A stretch of DNA of 64,000 bases from Lachnospiraceae bacterium UBA7589 (GTDB lineage Bacteria > Bacillota > Clostridia > Lachnospirales > Lachnospiraceae): assembly GCA_002476495.1 (NCBI GenBank), contig DLKL01000025.1:1-64000 (forward strand). The letters run 5' to 3'. The position numbers and the translations under genes are program-made. Below, piece after piece: positions 52,619 through 61,197 of the stretch; the first letter of the stretch is position 1, and each line of letters starts with the position of its first letter. A model generated the notes under the pieces. It did no database searches. It saw nothing but the letters and a program-made list of their open reading frames with translations, and was not told the origin of the DNA.

Positions 52619-53563
52619 ATGAAAGAATTTTTAGACAAAATTAATAATGCCGGTACAATAGCCATAATCGGACATATTAATCCTGATGGGGATTGTATCG
52701 GCTCATGCCTTGGATTATATAACTATATAAGTGATAATTATGAAAATAAGGTTACAGATGTATTTTTACAGCCTGTACAGCAAAAATTCATGTTTCTTAA
52801 GGGAGCGGATAAGATTAAAAGTAAACCTTCAGATATAACCTATGATCTTGCTATATCCCTGGACTGTGGGGATGTTGACAGACATGGTGATTTTGCATCC
52901 TTATTTTCACGGGCAGGAGATACTGCATGCCTTGATCATCATAAAAGTAACCGGGGCTTCGGCGCATATTTTTATCTTGATTACAATGCCTCATCTGCCT
53001 GTGAGGTGCTTTACAGGCATATATGCAAGGGAAAGATTTCAAAGGAATGTGCAGAATGTATATACCTTGGCATAGTACATGATACAGGAGTTTTTAAGTA
53101 TCCGTCTACCTCAGAGGAGACTATGGCTATTGCCGGCAGACTTATTTCTCTTGGTGCCAGGAGCCAGTATATTATTGATGAAACCTTTTATAAGGTTAGT
53201 TATAACCAAAATCTTTTAACCGGAGCTGCATTGCTTAAATCAAAGCTTTTTTGCCGGGGCAGGGTTATTGTAACCTGTGTTACAAATGATATGTTTACAG
53301 AATATAATGCCACAAAGGAAGACACAGATGGTATTGTAGATAAAATAAGAGTAACTGATGGAGTGGAGGTTGCTATCCTTGCTTACCAAAAGGGCGAAAA
53401 TTTGTTCAAATATAGTCTCCGTTCCATTTCATATGTTGATGTAAGTAAAATTGCTGTTTCCTTTGGAGGCGGAGGTCATGTAAGAGCTGCCGGTTTTGAC
53501 GCCTGTGGCAGTTATGAGCATATTCTGGAAAAAATAATTGCAATGATAGATGAACAGCTATAA
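52619..53563 (+). CDS. nrnA: Bifunctional oligoribonuclease/pAp phosphatase NrnA
   Basis: A 314-residue DHH/DHHA1 phosphoesterase with classical NrnA motifs: H19-I-N-P-D-G-D25, the DCGDVDRHG loop (about 82-90), D106-H107-H108 and the C-terminal VSFGGGGHVRAAGF. NrnA degrades nanoRNAs of 2-5 nt and dephosphorylates pAp. It lies between rbfA and truB, its standard place in Firmicutes, so this copy is the likely orthologue. The second DHH protein at 271 is more distant. Confidence 0.92.
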   Translation: MKEFLDKINNAGTIAIIGHINPDGDCIGSCLGLYNYISDNYENKVTDVFLQPVQQKFMFLKGADKIKSKPSDITYDLAISLDCGDVDRHGDFASLFSRAGDTACLDHHKSNRGFGAYFYLDYNASSACEVLYRHICKGKISKECAECIYLGIVHDTGVFKYPSTSEETMAIAGRLISLGARSQYIIDETFYKVSYNQNLLTGAALLKSKLFCRGRVIVTCVTNDMFTEYNATKEDTDGIVDKIRVTDGVEVAILAYQKGENLFKYSLRSISYVDVSKIAVSFGGGGHVRAAGFDACGSYEHILEKIIAMIDEQL

Positions 53564-53577
53564 AGGGAGATATTTTT

Positions 53578-54480
53578 TTGATTGACGGAATACTTAATAT
53601 ATATAAAGAAAAAGGGTATACTTCCTTCGATGTGGTTGCTAAGCTGAGAGGAATATTGAAGCAGAAAAAAATAGGCCATACAGGGACTCTTGATCCCATG
53701 GCCGAGGGAGTTTTGGTCGTATGCCTTGGCAAGGCAACCAGGCTGGTTGATATGCTTACCTGTGGATACAAGGAATATGATGCAAAAATGCTGCTTGGTA
53801 AAGCTACCGATACGGAGGACATAACAGGTAAAGTGATATGCGAAAAGGATATTCCTGTGGATTTGACCGAAGAGTACATTGTTGAAAAGCTAAACAGCTT
53901 CATCGGTACTTATCCACAAATACCACCTATGTATTCAGCTATAAAAAAAGATGGAAAGAAATTGTATGAATATGCCAGAGAAGGCAAGGAGATTGAGCGC
54001 TCTCCAAGGAATGTAACCATATTTTCTCTGGACAATATAAGTGTTGGACTTCCGTATCTTTCTTTTCATGTATGCTGCTCTAAGGGTACATATATAAGGA
54101 GCCTCTGTCGTGATATCGGCGAAAGCCTTGACACCTGTGGCACAATGACCGATTTAAGAAGAGACAGAGTTATGGATTTTACTATAGAAAATGCTCTTAG
54201 GCTGAATCAGGTGGAGAAAATTAACCGAACCGGCTGTCTGTCTGACTATGTATTTCCTGTTGACAAGGTTTTGGAAAAGTATAATACCTGCAAAATTAAA
54301 AAGGAATTTGCCGGGTTACTCATGAATGGCAATAAGCTATATCCGGGGCAGCTTATATATTCCCACAGCCTGTCCCACGAGGATATTGTCAGGGTATATG
54401 ATGACGAGGAATTTATTGCCTTGTATATGTACAACGATAAAGAAAAAATATTAAAGCCTTATAAAATGTTCTTAAGGTGA
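53578..54480 (+). CDS. truB: tRNA pseudouridine(55) synthase TruB
   Basis: A 300-residue TruB that makes pseudouridine 55 in the T loop of tRNAs. The catalytic aspartate is D39 in GHTGTLDPMAEGVL, with PPMYSAIKKDGKKLYEYAREG and CSKGTYIRSLCRDIG in the later motifs. The start is TTG 53578 behind AGGGAGA. The end overlaps a possible ribF start by four bases, but the better ribF start is 21 bases further on. Confidence 0.96.
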   Translation: MIDGILNIYKEKGYTSFDVVAKLRGILKQKKIGHTGTLDPMAEGVLVVCLGKATRLVDMLTCGYKEYDAKMLLGKATDTEDITGKVICEKDIPVDLTEEYIVEKLNSFIGTYPQIPPMYSAIKKDGKKLYEYAREGKEIERSPRNVTIFSLDNISVGLPYLSFHVCCSKGTYIRSLCRDIGESLDTCGTMTDLRRDRVMDFTIENALRLNQVEKINRTGCLSDYVFPVDKVLEKYNTCKIKKEFAGLLMNGNKLYPGQLIYSHSLSHEDIVRVYDDEEFIALYMYNDKEKILKPYKMFLR

Positions 54481-54500
54481 TTTTGCTTGTGAGGTACAGC

Positions 54501-55385
54501 TTGAAAGTTATAGATTATGATAAAATACAAATTAAAAATATGGTTGTTGCACTTGGAAAATTTGAAGGCTTACACAAGGGACATATGCTTCTTATTGACC
54601 GGGTTATCAGGCTTTCAAAAGAAAACGGATATCCCGGAGGAGTATTTAATATTAACTTTCCAAGGGAAAAAGAAATAAATCTTCCGTTTGAGAAAAATTT
54701 AATCTTGGAAAATTTGCAAATTGATTATATAATAAACTGTGAGTTCTCTGAAAGCTTTGCTAAGATGAGTGCTTTGGAATTTATAAAGGACATTCTGGTG
54801 GACAGACTGGGAGTTTCATATGTTGTTGTTGGAGCTGATTTCAGGTTTGGCTGTAACAGGCAGGGAGATGTGGCCCTTTTGGAAAAATATTCCCATGTAT
54901 ATGGCTTCAGGGTAGTAGCTGTTGAAAAGCTTTCCATCAATAATGTTATAGTAAGCTCCACATATATAAGAAATCTGATTTCGATTGGACATATGAGGGA
55001 TATATATGATTATATGGGAAGATTTTATTCAATAACCGGCACAGTAGTCAAGGGAAGACAGCTCGGAAGAACCATCGGTTTTCCTACAGCTAACATAATT
55101 CCTGCGGATAACAAAATTCTTCCACCCTTTGGTGCATACAGAACCGTATCATCAATAGATGATAAGGAATACCTTTCCATAACTAATGTGGGGAATAACC
55201 CTACCATAGACGGAGCTTCTCCTGTTACAATTGAGACCCATGTTATCGGTTACTCACAGGATTTGTATGGCAAAACCATTAAAATATCCTTTACGGATTT
55301 TATAAGAAAAGAAGCCAGATTTGACAGCATAGAAGAGCTTAAGGCACAACTTAATAAAGATAAAATGTTTGTTTTGCACCAGTAG
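54501..55385 (+). CDS. ribF: Bifunctional riboflavin kinase/FAD synthetase RibF
   Basis: A 294-residue bifunctional enzyme that phosphorylates riboflavin to FMN and adenylates FMN to FAD. The N-terminal adenylyltransferase domain has ALGKFEGLHKGHMLLIDRVI (HKGH motif) and VVGADFRFGCNRQGD, with VSSTYIRN. The C-terminal kinase domain has GRQLGRTIGFPTANI and GIGNNPTI-like VGNNPTIDGA. TTG 54501 is preferred because GAGGT sits five bases before it; GTG 54477, overlapping truB, lacks such a site. The last three codons and the stop lie within the tRNA-Arg gene. Confidence 0.95.
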   Translation: MKVIDYDKIQIKNMVVALGKFEGLHKGHMLLIDRVIRLSKENGYPGGVFNINFPREKEINLPFEKNLILENLQIDYIINCEFSESFAKMSALEFIKDILVDRLGVSYVVVGADFRFGCNRQGDVALLEKYSHVYGFRVVAVEKLSINNVIVSSTYIRNLISIGHMRDIYDYMGRFYSITGTVVKGRQLGRTIGFPTANIIPADNKILPPFGAYRTVSSIDDKEYLSITNVGNNPTIDGASPVTIETHVIGYSQDLYGKTIKISFTDFIRKEARFDSIEELKAQLNKDKMFVLHQ

Positions 55386-55447
55386 CTCAGCGGATAGAGC
55401 AATGGCCTCCGGAGCCATGTGGGGAGGTTCGATTCCTCTCTGGTGCA
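55376..55447 (+). tRNA. tRNA-Arg (anticodon CCG)
   Basis: A 72-nt cloverleaf reads cleanly. The acceptor stem is GCACCAG with CTGGTGC and discriminator A. The D arm is AGCTCAGCGGATAGAGC. The anticodon stem is ATGGC/GCCAT with loop CTCCGGA, so the anticodon is CCG (reads CGG, Arg). The T arm is GGAGG-TTCGATT-CCTCT with one G-U pair. CCA is not encoded, so it must be added later. Its first ten bases overlap the ribF 3' end, including the ribF stop codon. A weak TAAAAT (55361-55366) precedes it, so an own promoter is possible. Confidence 0.97.
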
Positions 55448-55474
55448 CTTTATTTTACAAGGAGTTTACCATAT

Positions 55475-56110
55475 ATGAAAAAGAAGAATAAAGGGATTTT
55501 TGGACTGGTTTTGATGTTTGCCTGGCTTGTTCTTGTGCTTTTATTTGTAGTTTTCTATTTTTACTATCTCAGGGATCTGCCTTTTTTTAACAGAGACGGG
55601 AAAAAGGATACCCAGGCAGAGCCTGAAGCCGGATATGAAATTAACAGCAATGAAGAGATTAATGCTTTAATTCAGGAATACTATTATGCCCTTGAACAAT
55701 GTAACCAAAATGAGCTTATGAAGCTGGTTATTGATTTTTCTGCATTCAATGATATGACAAATTATAAAAAAATTGCTACTGTTATGAGTAATTACAGCAA
55801 CTTTACAGTATATACACTCCCGGGATATCACAGCTTTGAAACAATAGTTTATGTAACCTGCAACTTTGATATCAGTGGTGTTAAAACCAAGGGTCTTAAT
55901 ATTAATCAGTTTTATGTTGTTAATACAACCCAGGGCTACAAAATCGATAATACTACTTTGGACGAAGAAGTAGCTGAATATATCAATCTTCAAAGAGGCC
56001 GTAAGGATATTCAGCAGCTGTATAAGGATGTATATGCTTATATAGAAACCAGTGCAAATGAGGATCCTTATTTTAAAAAATTTGTAGAGGAGTATGGGAT
56101 ATTAAATTAG
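55475..56110 (+). CDS. Unknown membrane-anchored protein
   Basis: A 211-residue protein: a basic N-terminus (MKKKNKG), one strongly hydrophobic helix (about residues 8-32) rich in Phe and Tyr, a charged linker, then an extracytoplasmic domain of about 150 residues. The latter has alternating helices and strands (EEINALIQEYYYALEQCNQNE, FETIVYVTCNFDISG, LNINQFYVVNTTQGYKID) that loosely resemble an NTF2-like fold. I do not recognise the family. A ribosome binding site (CAAGGAG) precedes ATG 55475, 28 bases after the tRNA. Its end is followed by an RluF-like gene after 17 bases, so these probably form a unit. Confidence 0.7.
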   Translation: MKKKNKGIFGLVLMFAWLVLVLLFVVFYFYYLRDLPFFNRDGKKDTQAEPEAGYEINSNEEINALIQEYYYALEQCNQNELMKLVIDFSAFNDMTNYKKIATVMSNYSNFTVYTLPGYHSFETIVYVTCNFDISGVKTKGLNINQFYVVNTTQGYKIDNTTLDEEVAEYINLQRGRKDIQQLYKDVYAYIETSANEDPYFKKFVEEYGILN

Positions 56111-56127
56111 TGTGATGGATATTCTCT

Positions 56128-56850
56128 GTGAACATTATGTGTGACGGAATCAGAATTAATAAATTTTTAAGTGAAGCAGGAGTCTGCTCAAGAAGACAGG
56201 CTGATATACTCATTGAAAACAGTGAAGTAACTATTGATGGAAAAATTGCCTCTCCCGGAGATCGTGTATTTATTACATCAAAGGTTTTATATAAGGGAAA
56301 ACCTGTAAAGGGTGGAATCAGACCCGTAATATATGCATACAATAAACCTATAGGATTGGTATGTACTTCGATAGATGCTGATTCCCAAAGCATATTTTCA
56401 AAGACTACATTTCCGGTTAAGGTAAATTATGTAGGGAGACTTGATAAGGATTCATCGGGTCTTTTGCTGCTTACAAATGACGGCATTCTTTCCAACAGTA
56501 TTCAAAAATCAAAAAATAATCATGAAAAGGAATATATGGTAAGAGTAAATCGGGATATTACCGAAGAATTCATTGAACGCATGTCCGGCGGAATTCCCAT
56601 ACTTGATACGGTTACAAAAAAATGCATTGTTACAAAAACCGGGCAAAGAAGCTTTAAAATAGTACTGACACAGGGATTGAACAGACAAATAAGAAGAATG
56701 TGCGAATATTGTGGTTACAGAGTTATTAATCTTAAAAGAGTAAGGGTAATGAATATAAAGCTTGGAAATTTACGTCCGGGAGAATACAGAGAGCTTACCG
56801 GACAGGAAGAAGCTGACTTAAGGGCAATGATTCGAGGTGAAAAAAAGTAA
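56128..56850 (+). CDS. Pseudouridine synthase of the RluB/RluF (RsuA) family
   Basis: A 240-residue protein with an N-terminal S4 domain (IRINKFLSEAGVCSRRQADILI) and a RsuA-type catalytic domain. The catalytic aspartate is D106 in GRLDKDSSGLLLLTND, followed by KEYMVRVNRDI and the C-terminal LTQGLNRQIRRMCEYCGYRV. It would modify a position in 23S or 16S rRNA; the exact target within this family cannot be given. I use GTG 56128; ATG 56137 in the same frame is also possible. ligA starts immediately after its stop. Confidence 0.9.
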   Translation: MNIMCDGIRINKFLSEAGVCSRRQADILIENSEVTIDGKIASPGDRVFITSKVLYKGKPVKGGIRPVIYAYNKPIGLVCTSIDADSQSIFSKTTFPVKVNYVGRLDKDSSGLLLLTNDGILSNSIQKSKNNHEKEYMVRVNRDITEEFIERMSGGIPILDTVTKKCIVTKTGQRSFKIVLTQGLNRQIRRMCEYCGYRVINLKRVRVMNIKLGNLRPGEYRELTGQEEADLRAMIRGEKK

Positions 56851-58794
56851 ATGGATAAAACCGATAGAATTAAAGAGCTGATTGTAAAATTAAATGAAGC
56901 CTCTAAGGCATATTATCAGGAAGACAGGGAAATTATGTCAAATCTGGAATATGATCAGCTTTATGACCGGCTTGTGACATTGGAAAAGGAAACAGGCATA
57001 GTTTTTTCAAATAGCCCCACTGTAAAGGTAGGATATGAAATCCTTAGTGAGCTTCCAAAGGAAAAGCACGCTGCTCCTATGCTGTCACTTGACAAAACAA
57101 AAAGCGTTGATGAGCTTAAGCAGTGGCTTTCTGACAGGGAGGGTGTTCTTTCATGGAAAATGGATGGTCTTACCGTAGTTTTAACCTATAATGAAGGAGT
57201 ATTGGTTAAGGCTGTCACAAGGGGCAACGGAGAAGAAGGGGAAGTAATTACAAATAATGCCAGAGTATTTGCCAACATTCCAAGAGAAATTCCATTTAAG
57301 AATGAGCTCATTATAAGAGGTGAAGCAGTAATAAAGTATTCTGATTTTGACAGAATAAATGCAACCATACAGGATGTTAACGGAAAGTATAAAAATCCAA
57401 GAAACCTGTGCAGTGGAAGTGTAAGACAATTAAACAATGAAATCACCGCAAAAAGAAATGTCCATTTTTTTGCATTCAGCATGCTGGATTCAGGAAATTC
57501 GATTGTTGATGAAACAGTAATAAACCGTTTTAATTTTTTAAGGGAACTTGGATTTGAGGTAGTATATCACAGACTTGTTACTGCCGATACTCTGGAGGCT
57601 GATGTCAGATTTTTTTCTGATAATATCATAAATAATGATTTTCCGTCAGACGGACTTGTCTTGTCTTATAATGATGTGGCTTACGGAAAGAGTCTAGGAA
57701 GAACAGCAAAATTTCCACGGGATTCCATAGCATTTAAGTGGGCTGATGAAGAGGCTGATACGGTACTTAGACAGGTGGAATGGAGCCCTTCCAGGACAGG
57801 TCTTATTAACCCGGTTGCAATTTTCGATCCGGTTTCCCTGGAGGGAACCTCTGTGGGACGTGCCAGTATTCATAACGTGAGTATTGTAAAACAGCTTAAG
57901 CTGGGTATAGGAGATAATATAAAGGTATATAAAGCCAATATGATTATACCACAGATTAGTGAGAATCTTACAAGGAGTAATACTCTGGTAATACCTGATG
58001 TATGTCCGGCATGCGGAAATAAAACAATTATAAAAAGTGATAATGATGCACTGACTCTGTTTTGTCCCAATCCTGATTGCCCGGCAAAGACACTTAAGCT
58101 TTTTGTACACTTTGTTTCGAGAAATGCAATGAACATAGATGGTCTGTCTGAGGCAACCCTGGAAAAATTTATAGATCGTGGATATATTACAGAGCTGTAT
58201 GATTTGTATAGAATTGAGAAATATAAAGATGATATCATAGGTATGGACGGATTCGGTGAAAAATCCTATGAAAATATTATTGCCTCTGTTAATCAGTCAA
58301 GGAATACTGAGCTTACGAGAGTAATATATGGGCTTGGTATTATTAATGTTGGGCATGCCACTGCAAGGCTGATATGCAGGCATTTTAATAATGACATATA
58401 TGCCATTATGTCAGCCTCAACAGAGGAATTTACAGGGATAGACGGAATCGGTCAGGTTATTGCAGAAGGTATAGTAGCTTATTTTGCAGATTTTGCCAAT
58501 GTTAATATGCTGAAGGAATTATTGGGGGAGCTTAACCTGGTGGAAGAAGAAAACAATATGGAGCAGGATTTGGCAGGATTAACATTTGTTATAACAGGCT
58601 CTCTTACCCATTTTGCCAACAGAGATGAGTTAAAAAAGCTTATTGAGGACAGAGGCGGCAGGGTATCGGGAAGTGTTTCTGCAAAAACCGGATATCTGAT
58701 TAATAATGATGTTAATTCCGGCTCCTCAAAGAATAAAAAGGCCAGGGAGCTTAATATACCTATTATATCTGAGGAAGATTTTCTCAAAATGTAG
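56851..58794 (+). CDS. ligA: NAD-dependent DNA ligase LigA
   Basis: A 647-residue LigA that seals nicks in replication and repair. The adenylation site is K103-M-D-G. It is followed by the OB fold, a four-cysteine zinc finger (CPACG and FCPNPDCPA), the helix-hairpin-helix domain with IYGLGIINVGHATARLI, and the C-terminal BRCT domain (LTFVITGSLTHFANRDEL). Length and domain order are standard. It starts directly after the upstream pseudouridine synthase gene and is probably cotranscribed with it and with metA. Confidence 0.97.
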   Translation: MDKTDRIKELIVKLNEASKAYYQEDREIMSNLEYDQLYDRLVTLEKETGIVFSNSPTVKVGYEILSELPKEKHAAPMLSLDKTKSVDELKQWLSDREGVLSWKMDGLTVVLTYNEGVLVKAVTRGNGEEGEVITNNARVFANIPREIPFKNELIIRGEAVIKYSDFDRINATIQDVNGKYKNPRNLCSGSVRQLNNEITAKRNVHFFAFSMLDSGNSIVDETVINRFNFLRELGFEVVYHRLVTADTLEADVRFFSDNIINNDFPSDGLVLSYNDVAYGKSLGRTAKFPRDSIAFKWADEEADTVLRQVEWSPSRTGLINPVAIFDPVSLEGTSVGRASIHNVSIVKQLKLGIGDNIKVYKANMIIPQISENLTRSNTLVIPDVCPACGNKTIIKSDNDALTLFCPNPDCPAKTLKLFVHFVSRNAMNIDGLSEATLEKFIDRGYITELYDLYRIEKYKDDIIGMDGFGEKSYENIIASVNQSRNTELTRVIYGLGIINVGHATARLICRHFNNDIYAIMSASTEEFTGIDGIGQVIAEGIVAYFADFANVNMLKELLGELNLVEEENNMEQDLAGLTFVITGSLTHFANRDELKKLIEDRGGRVSGSVSAKTGYLINNDVNSGSSKNKKARELNIPIISEEDFLKM

Positions 58795-58836
58795 TAAAAA
58801 CTACAAAATTGAATTCAAACGAAAGGTTGATGTGTT

Positions 58837-59742
58837 ATGCCTATAAAAATTGACAATGACTTGCCGGTAAAAAAAATACTGGAAGAAGAAAACATTTTTG
58901 TTATGGATGAAAACAGAGCCATAAGCCAGGATATAAGGCCTCTTGACATTCTTATACTTAATCTTATGCCACTTAAGGAGGATACAGAGCTTCAACTGTT
59001 AAGAAGTCTTTCTAATACTCCGTTACAGGTAAATATCAGCTTTATAAGAACAATGTCTTATGAATCAAAGCATGTGTCAGAGTTTCATCTTTCCAGATTT
59101 TATACGACCTTTGATAAGGTAAAAAACAGAAAATGGGACGGACTTATTATTACAGGTGCACCGGTAGAGCTTATGGATTTTGAAGAGGTTGAGTATTGGG
59201 ACGAATTACGTTCCATAATGGACTGGTCTAAGGATAATGTTACCTCAACGCTTCATATATGCTGGGGAGCACAGGCAGGTCTGTATTACAGATATGGGGT
59301 AAAAAAAGTAAGACTTGATAAAAAACTATCAGGTGTATATCCTCATTATCCTATTCACAAAAAAACCCCGCTGGTAAGAGGCTTTGATGATTCATTTTTT
59401 GTTCCTCAGTCAAGATATACCGGATTTGACAATAAGGCTATCGAAGCAAATCCGGCATTGGAGATTGTGGCAAAATCAGACATTACCGGACCGTATCTGA
59501 TAATCGGTGATAATGGTAAAAATATATTTGTTTCGGGACACCCGGAATATGATACCCTTACTCTGGATCAGGAATATAAGAGGGATTTGGATAAAGGCAT
59601 TAATCCGGATATACCGGTAAACTATTATCCGGATAACAACCCGGACAGGATTCCGGTCAAATCCTGGAGATGCCATGCCAATACGCTTTATGCCAACTGG
59701 CTGAATTACTATGTTTATCAGATTACCCCTTATAAGCTATAA
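58837..59742 (+). CDS. metA: Homoserine O-acyltransferase MetA, acetyl-CoA type
   Basis: A 301-residue enzyme of methionine biosynthesis. The catalytic cysteine is C142 (HICWGAQAGLYY), with H235 and E237 in SGHPEYD completing the triad. The position that decides acyl donor specificity in this family is residue 111, which is Glu here (GAPVELMDF); Glu111 has been linked to acetyl-CoA use and Gly111 to succinyl-CoA. So I expect O-acetylhomoserine as product, although automated names often say succinyltransferase. The 42-base gap after ligA is too short for a SAM riboswitch. The 3' end overlaps a minus-strand gene by 20 bases. Confidence 0.95.
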   Translation: MPIKIDNDLPVKKILEEENIFVMDENRAISQDIRPLDILILNLMPLKEDTELQLLRSLSNTPLQVNISFIRTMSYESKHVSEFHLSRFYTTFDKVKNRKWDGLIITGAPVELMDFEEVEYWDELRSIMDWSKDNVTSTLHICWGAQAGLYYRYGVKKVRLDKKLSGVYPHYPIHKKTPLVRGFDDSFFVPQSRYTGFDNKAIEANPALEIVAKSDITGPYLIIGDNGKNIFVSGHPEYDTLTLDQEYKRDLDKGINPDIPVNYYPDNNPDRIPVKSWRCHANTLYANWLNYYVYQITPYKL

Positions 59743-61024
59743 GCATACAAAGATTTAAAAACACATAGCTCACAGTCATCCCAAGTATATAGGCTTTTAT
59801 GCCATATAGAGGAACAAGGGCAAGGATAAAGCCGATTCTTATACATATGTTCCCTATGTTGAACATAAGATTTAAGAAGGCTTTACCTAGCCCGTTTAAT
59901 ATTGATGACATATTTCCGGACATATATATAAGAGGACATATGAAGCACATGTTTTTCAGGATAATTCCGGCGAGTGGGCTCTTAAAGGCAAATTCACAGG
60001 CCCATTCCCCAAAAATAAAATACAAAATAGATGTAAGCATTCCTAAAATGCAGCAAAACAGCACTGAATAAAGAATGGTTTTAGACAGGTTTAAAGGATT
60101 ATCTTCAGCTTTGGCATAGGATACGGCAGGAAGCAGCATTGTTGACAAGGATGTTGTAACCGTAGCCGGCAGCAGCAGAAAGGGAATAACTATCCCGGCA
60201 ATTATCCCGTATAATTCCATGGCAACATCTTCGCTGGCATAATACTTAAACAACATGGCAGGCAGTATAATGGATTCAAGACAGGAAAACAGGGTAAGCA
60301 TAAGATTATTTGCCGTCATTGGAAATGCGTCCCTGATAAAAGCCCTGTCTGCACTTTTTCTTTTATTTTTTGAAAGTAATAATCTGATATGGTTTTTTCT
60401 TGAATAACTATAATAGAAAATCAATGCACAGATTGTGGCAAATATTTCTCCGGATATAACAGCAATAACAGCCATTGCAGCATTTATTTTTTCTTCTGCC
60501 CACAAAAGTGAAAGCACATAGGCTGTACCGATTCTTACAATCTGTTCAATAAAATGCGAGATCCCCTGATATCCGGGTTTACCAATTCCCAGAAAAAACG
60601 AATTAATACAGCCTTTTACGGCAACAAAGGGTATTGCGACAGATATTATCTGCAGCAGTTTACCACAACGGGAGTTTTTTAGTATGTACACACTTATATA
60701 ATTTGAAAAAAAGCAGACAATAAAGAAAGCAGCAAGACTTAAGGTAAAGGATAATAAAACTGCCGTTTTAAATACATGCCTTCCACAGGATGGATTTTTT
60801 CTTGCCATATAATGTGAAACCTGTTTTGTAAGTGCAGTACTGATTCCCTGGCAGCAAAAGGAAAATGCAAAAATGTATATGGGAAATATCAGCTGATATA
60901 TTCCAAGCTCCTTAACACCTATAAGCCGAGTGAGGAATATTCTATTATAGAATCCTAAAAGCTTTGTTGCTATTCCAGCTATGGTTAATACAAATGTCCC
61001 TTTAATTATTGTTTTTTTTGACAA
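59723..61024 (-). CDS. SpoVB-like MOP-superfamily flippase
   Basis: A 433-residue polytopic protein (about 12-14 helices) with the opening KGTFVLTIAGIATKLLGFYN and RLIGVKELGIYQLIFPIYIF typical of SpoVB/MurJ-like lipid flippases. SpoVB proteins are thought to move lipid-linked precursors for cell-wall or spore cortex synthesis. The start is TTG 61024 on the minus strand behind GAGGT. At 433 residues it is somewhat shorter than SpoVB of Bacillus. The 3' end overlaps metA, which converges on it, and no terminator separates them. Confidence 0.85.
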   Translation of the reverse strand: MSKKTIIKGTFVLTIAGIATKLLGFYNRIFLTRLIGVKELGIYQLIFPIYIFAFSFCCQGISTALTKQVSHYMARKNPSCGRHVFKTAVLLSFTLSLAAFFIVCFFSNYISVYILKNSRCGKLLQIISVAIPFVAVKGCINSFFLGIGKPGYQGISHFIEQIVRIGTAYVLSLLWAEEKINAAMAVIAVISGEIFATICALIFYYSYSRKNHIRLLLSKNKRKSADRAFIRDAFPMTANNLMLTLFSCLESIILPAMLFKYYASEDVAMELYGIIAGIVIPFLLLPATVTTSLSTMLLPAVSYAKAEDNPLNLSKTILYSVLFCCILGMLTSILYFIFGEWACEFAFKSPLAGIILKNMCFICPLIYMSGNMSSILNGLGKAFLNLMFNIGNICIRIGFILALVPLYGIKAYILGMTVSYVFLNLCMLIAYKG

Positions 61025-61127
61025 AATGAGACCTCACCGGAACATCCTTTATATATGTATATTAGGCTTGGTGTAAGGGTATTACTGATAATATTTTTCA
61101 ACAAGATTGTTTTGAGGTTTAGCAATA

Positions 61128-61156
61128 TTGACATAAGGAAATCATAGTGATAATGT
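61128..61156 (+). promoter_or_regulatory. Promoter of iscS-iscU
   Basis: A perfect TTGACA (61128-61133) is followed by GATAAT (61149-61154, one mismatch) at 15 bases, or TAATGT (61151-61156) at 17 bases with an extended TG. It lies 42 bases or more before iscS. I see no Rrf2/IscR-type inverted repeat with confidence. Confidence 0.6.
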
Positions 61157-61197
61157 AGGCATGCGGGAAATTTTTATTATATAAAGGAGTAATTTTT

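Noticed and set aside
58795..58836. SAM riboswitch or T-box before metA
   Set aside because: Only 42 bases lie between ligA and metA, too short, and no conserved motif seen.
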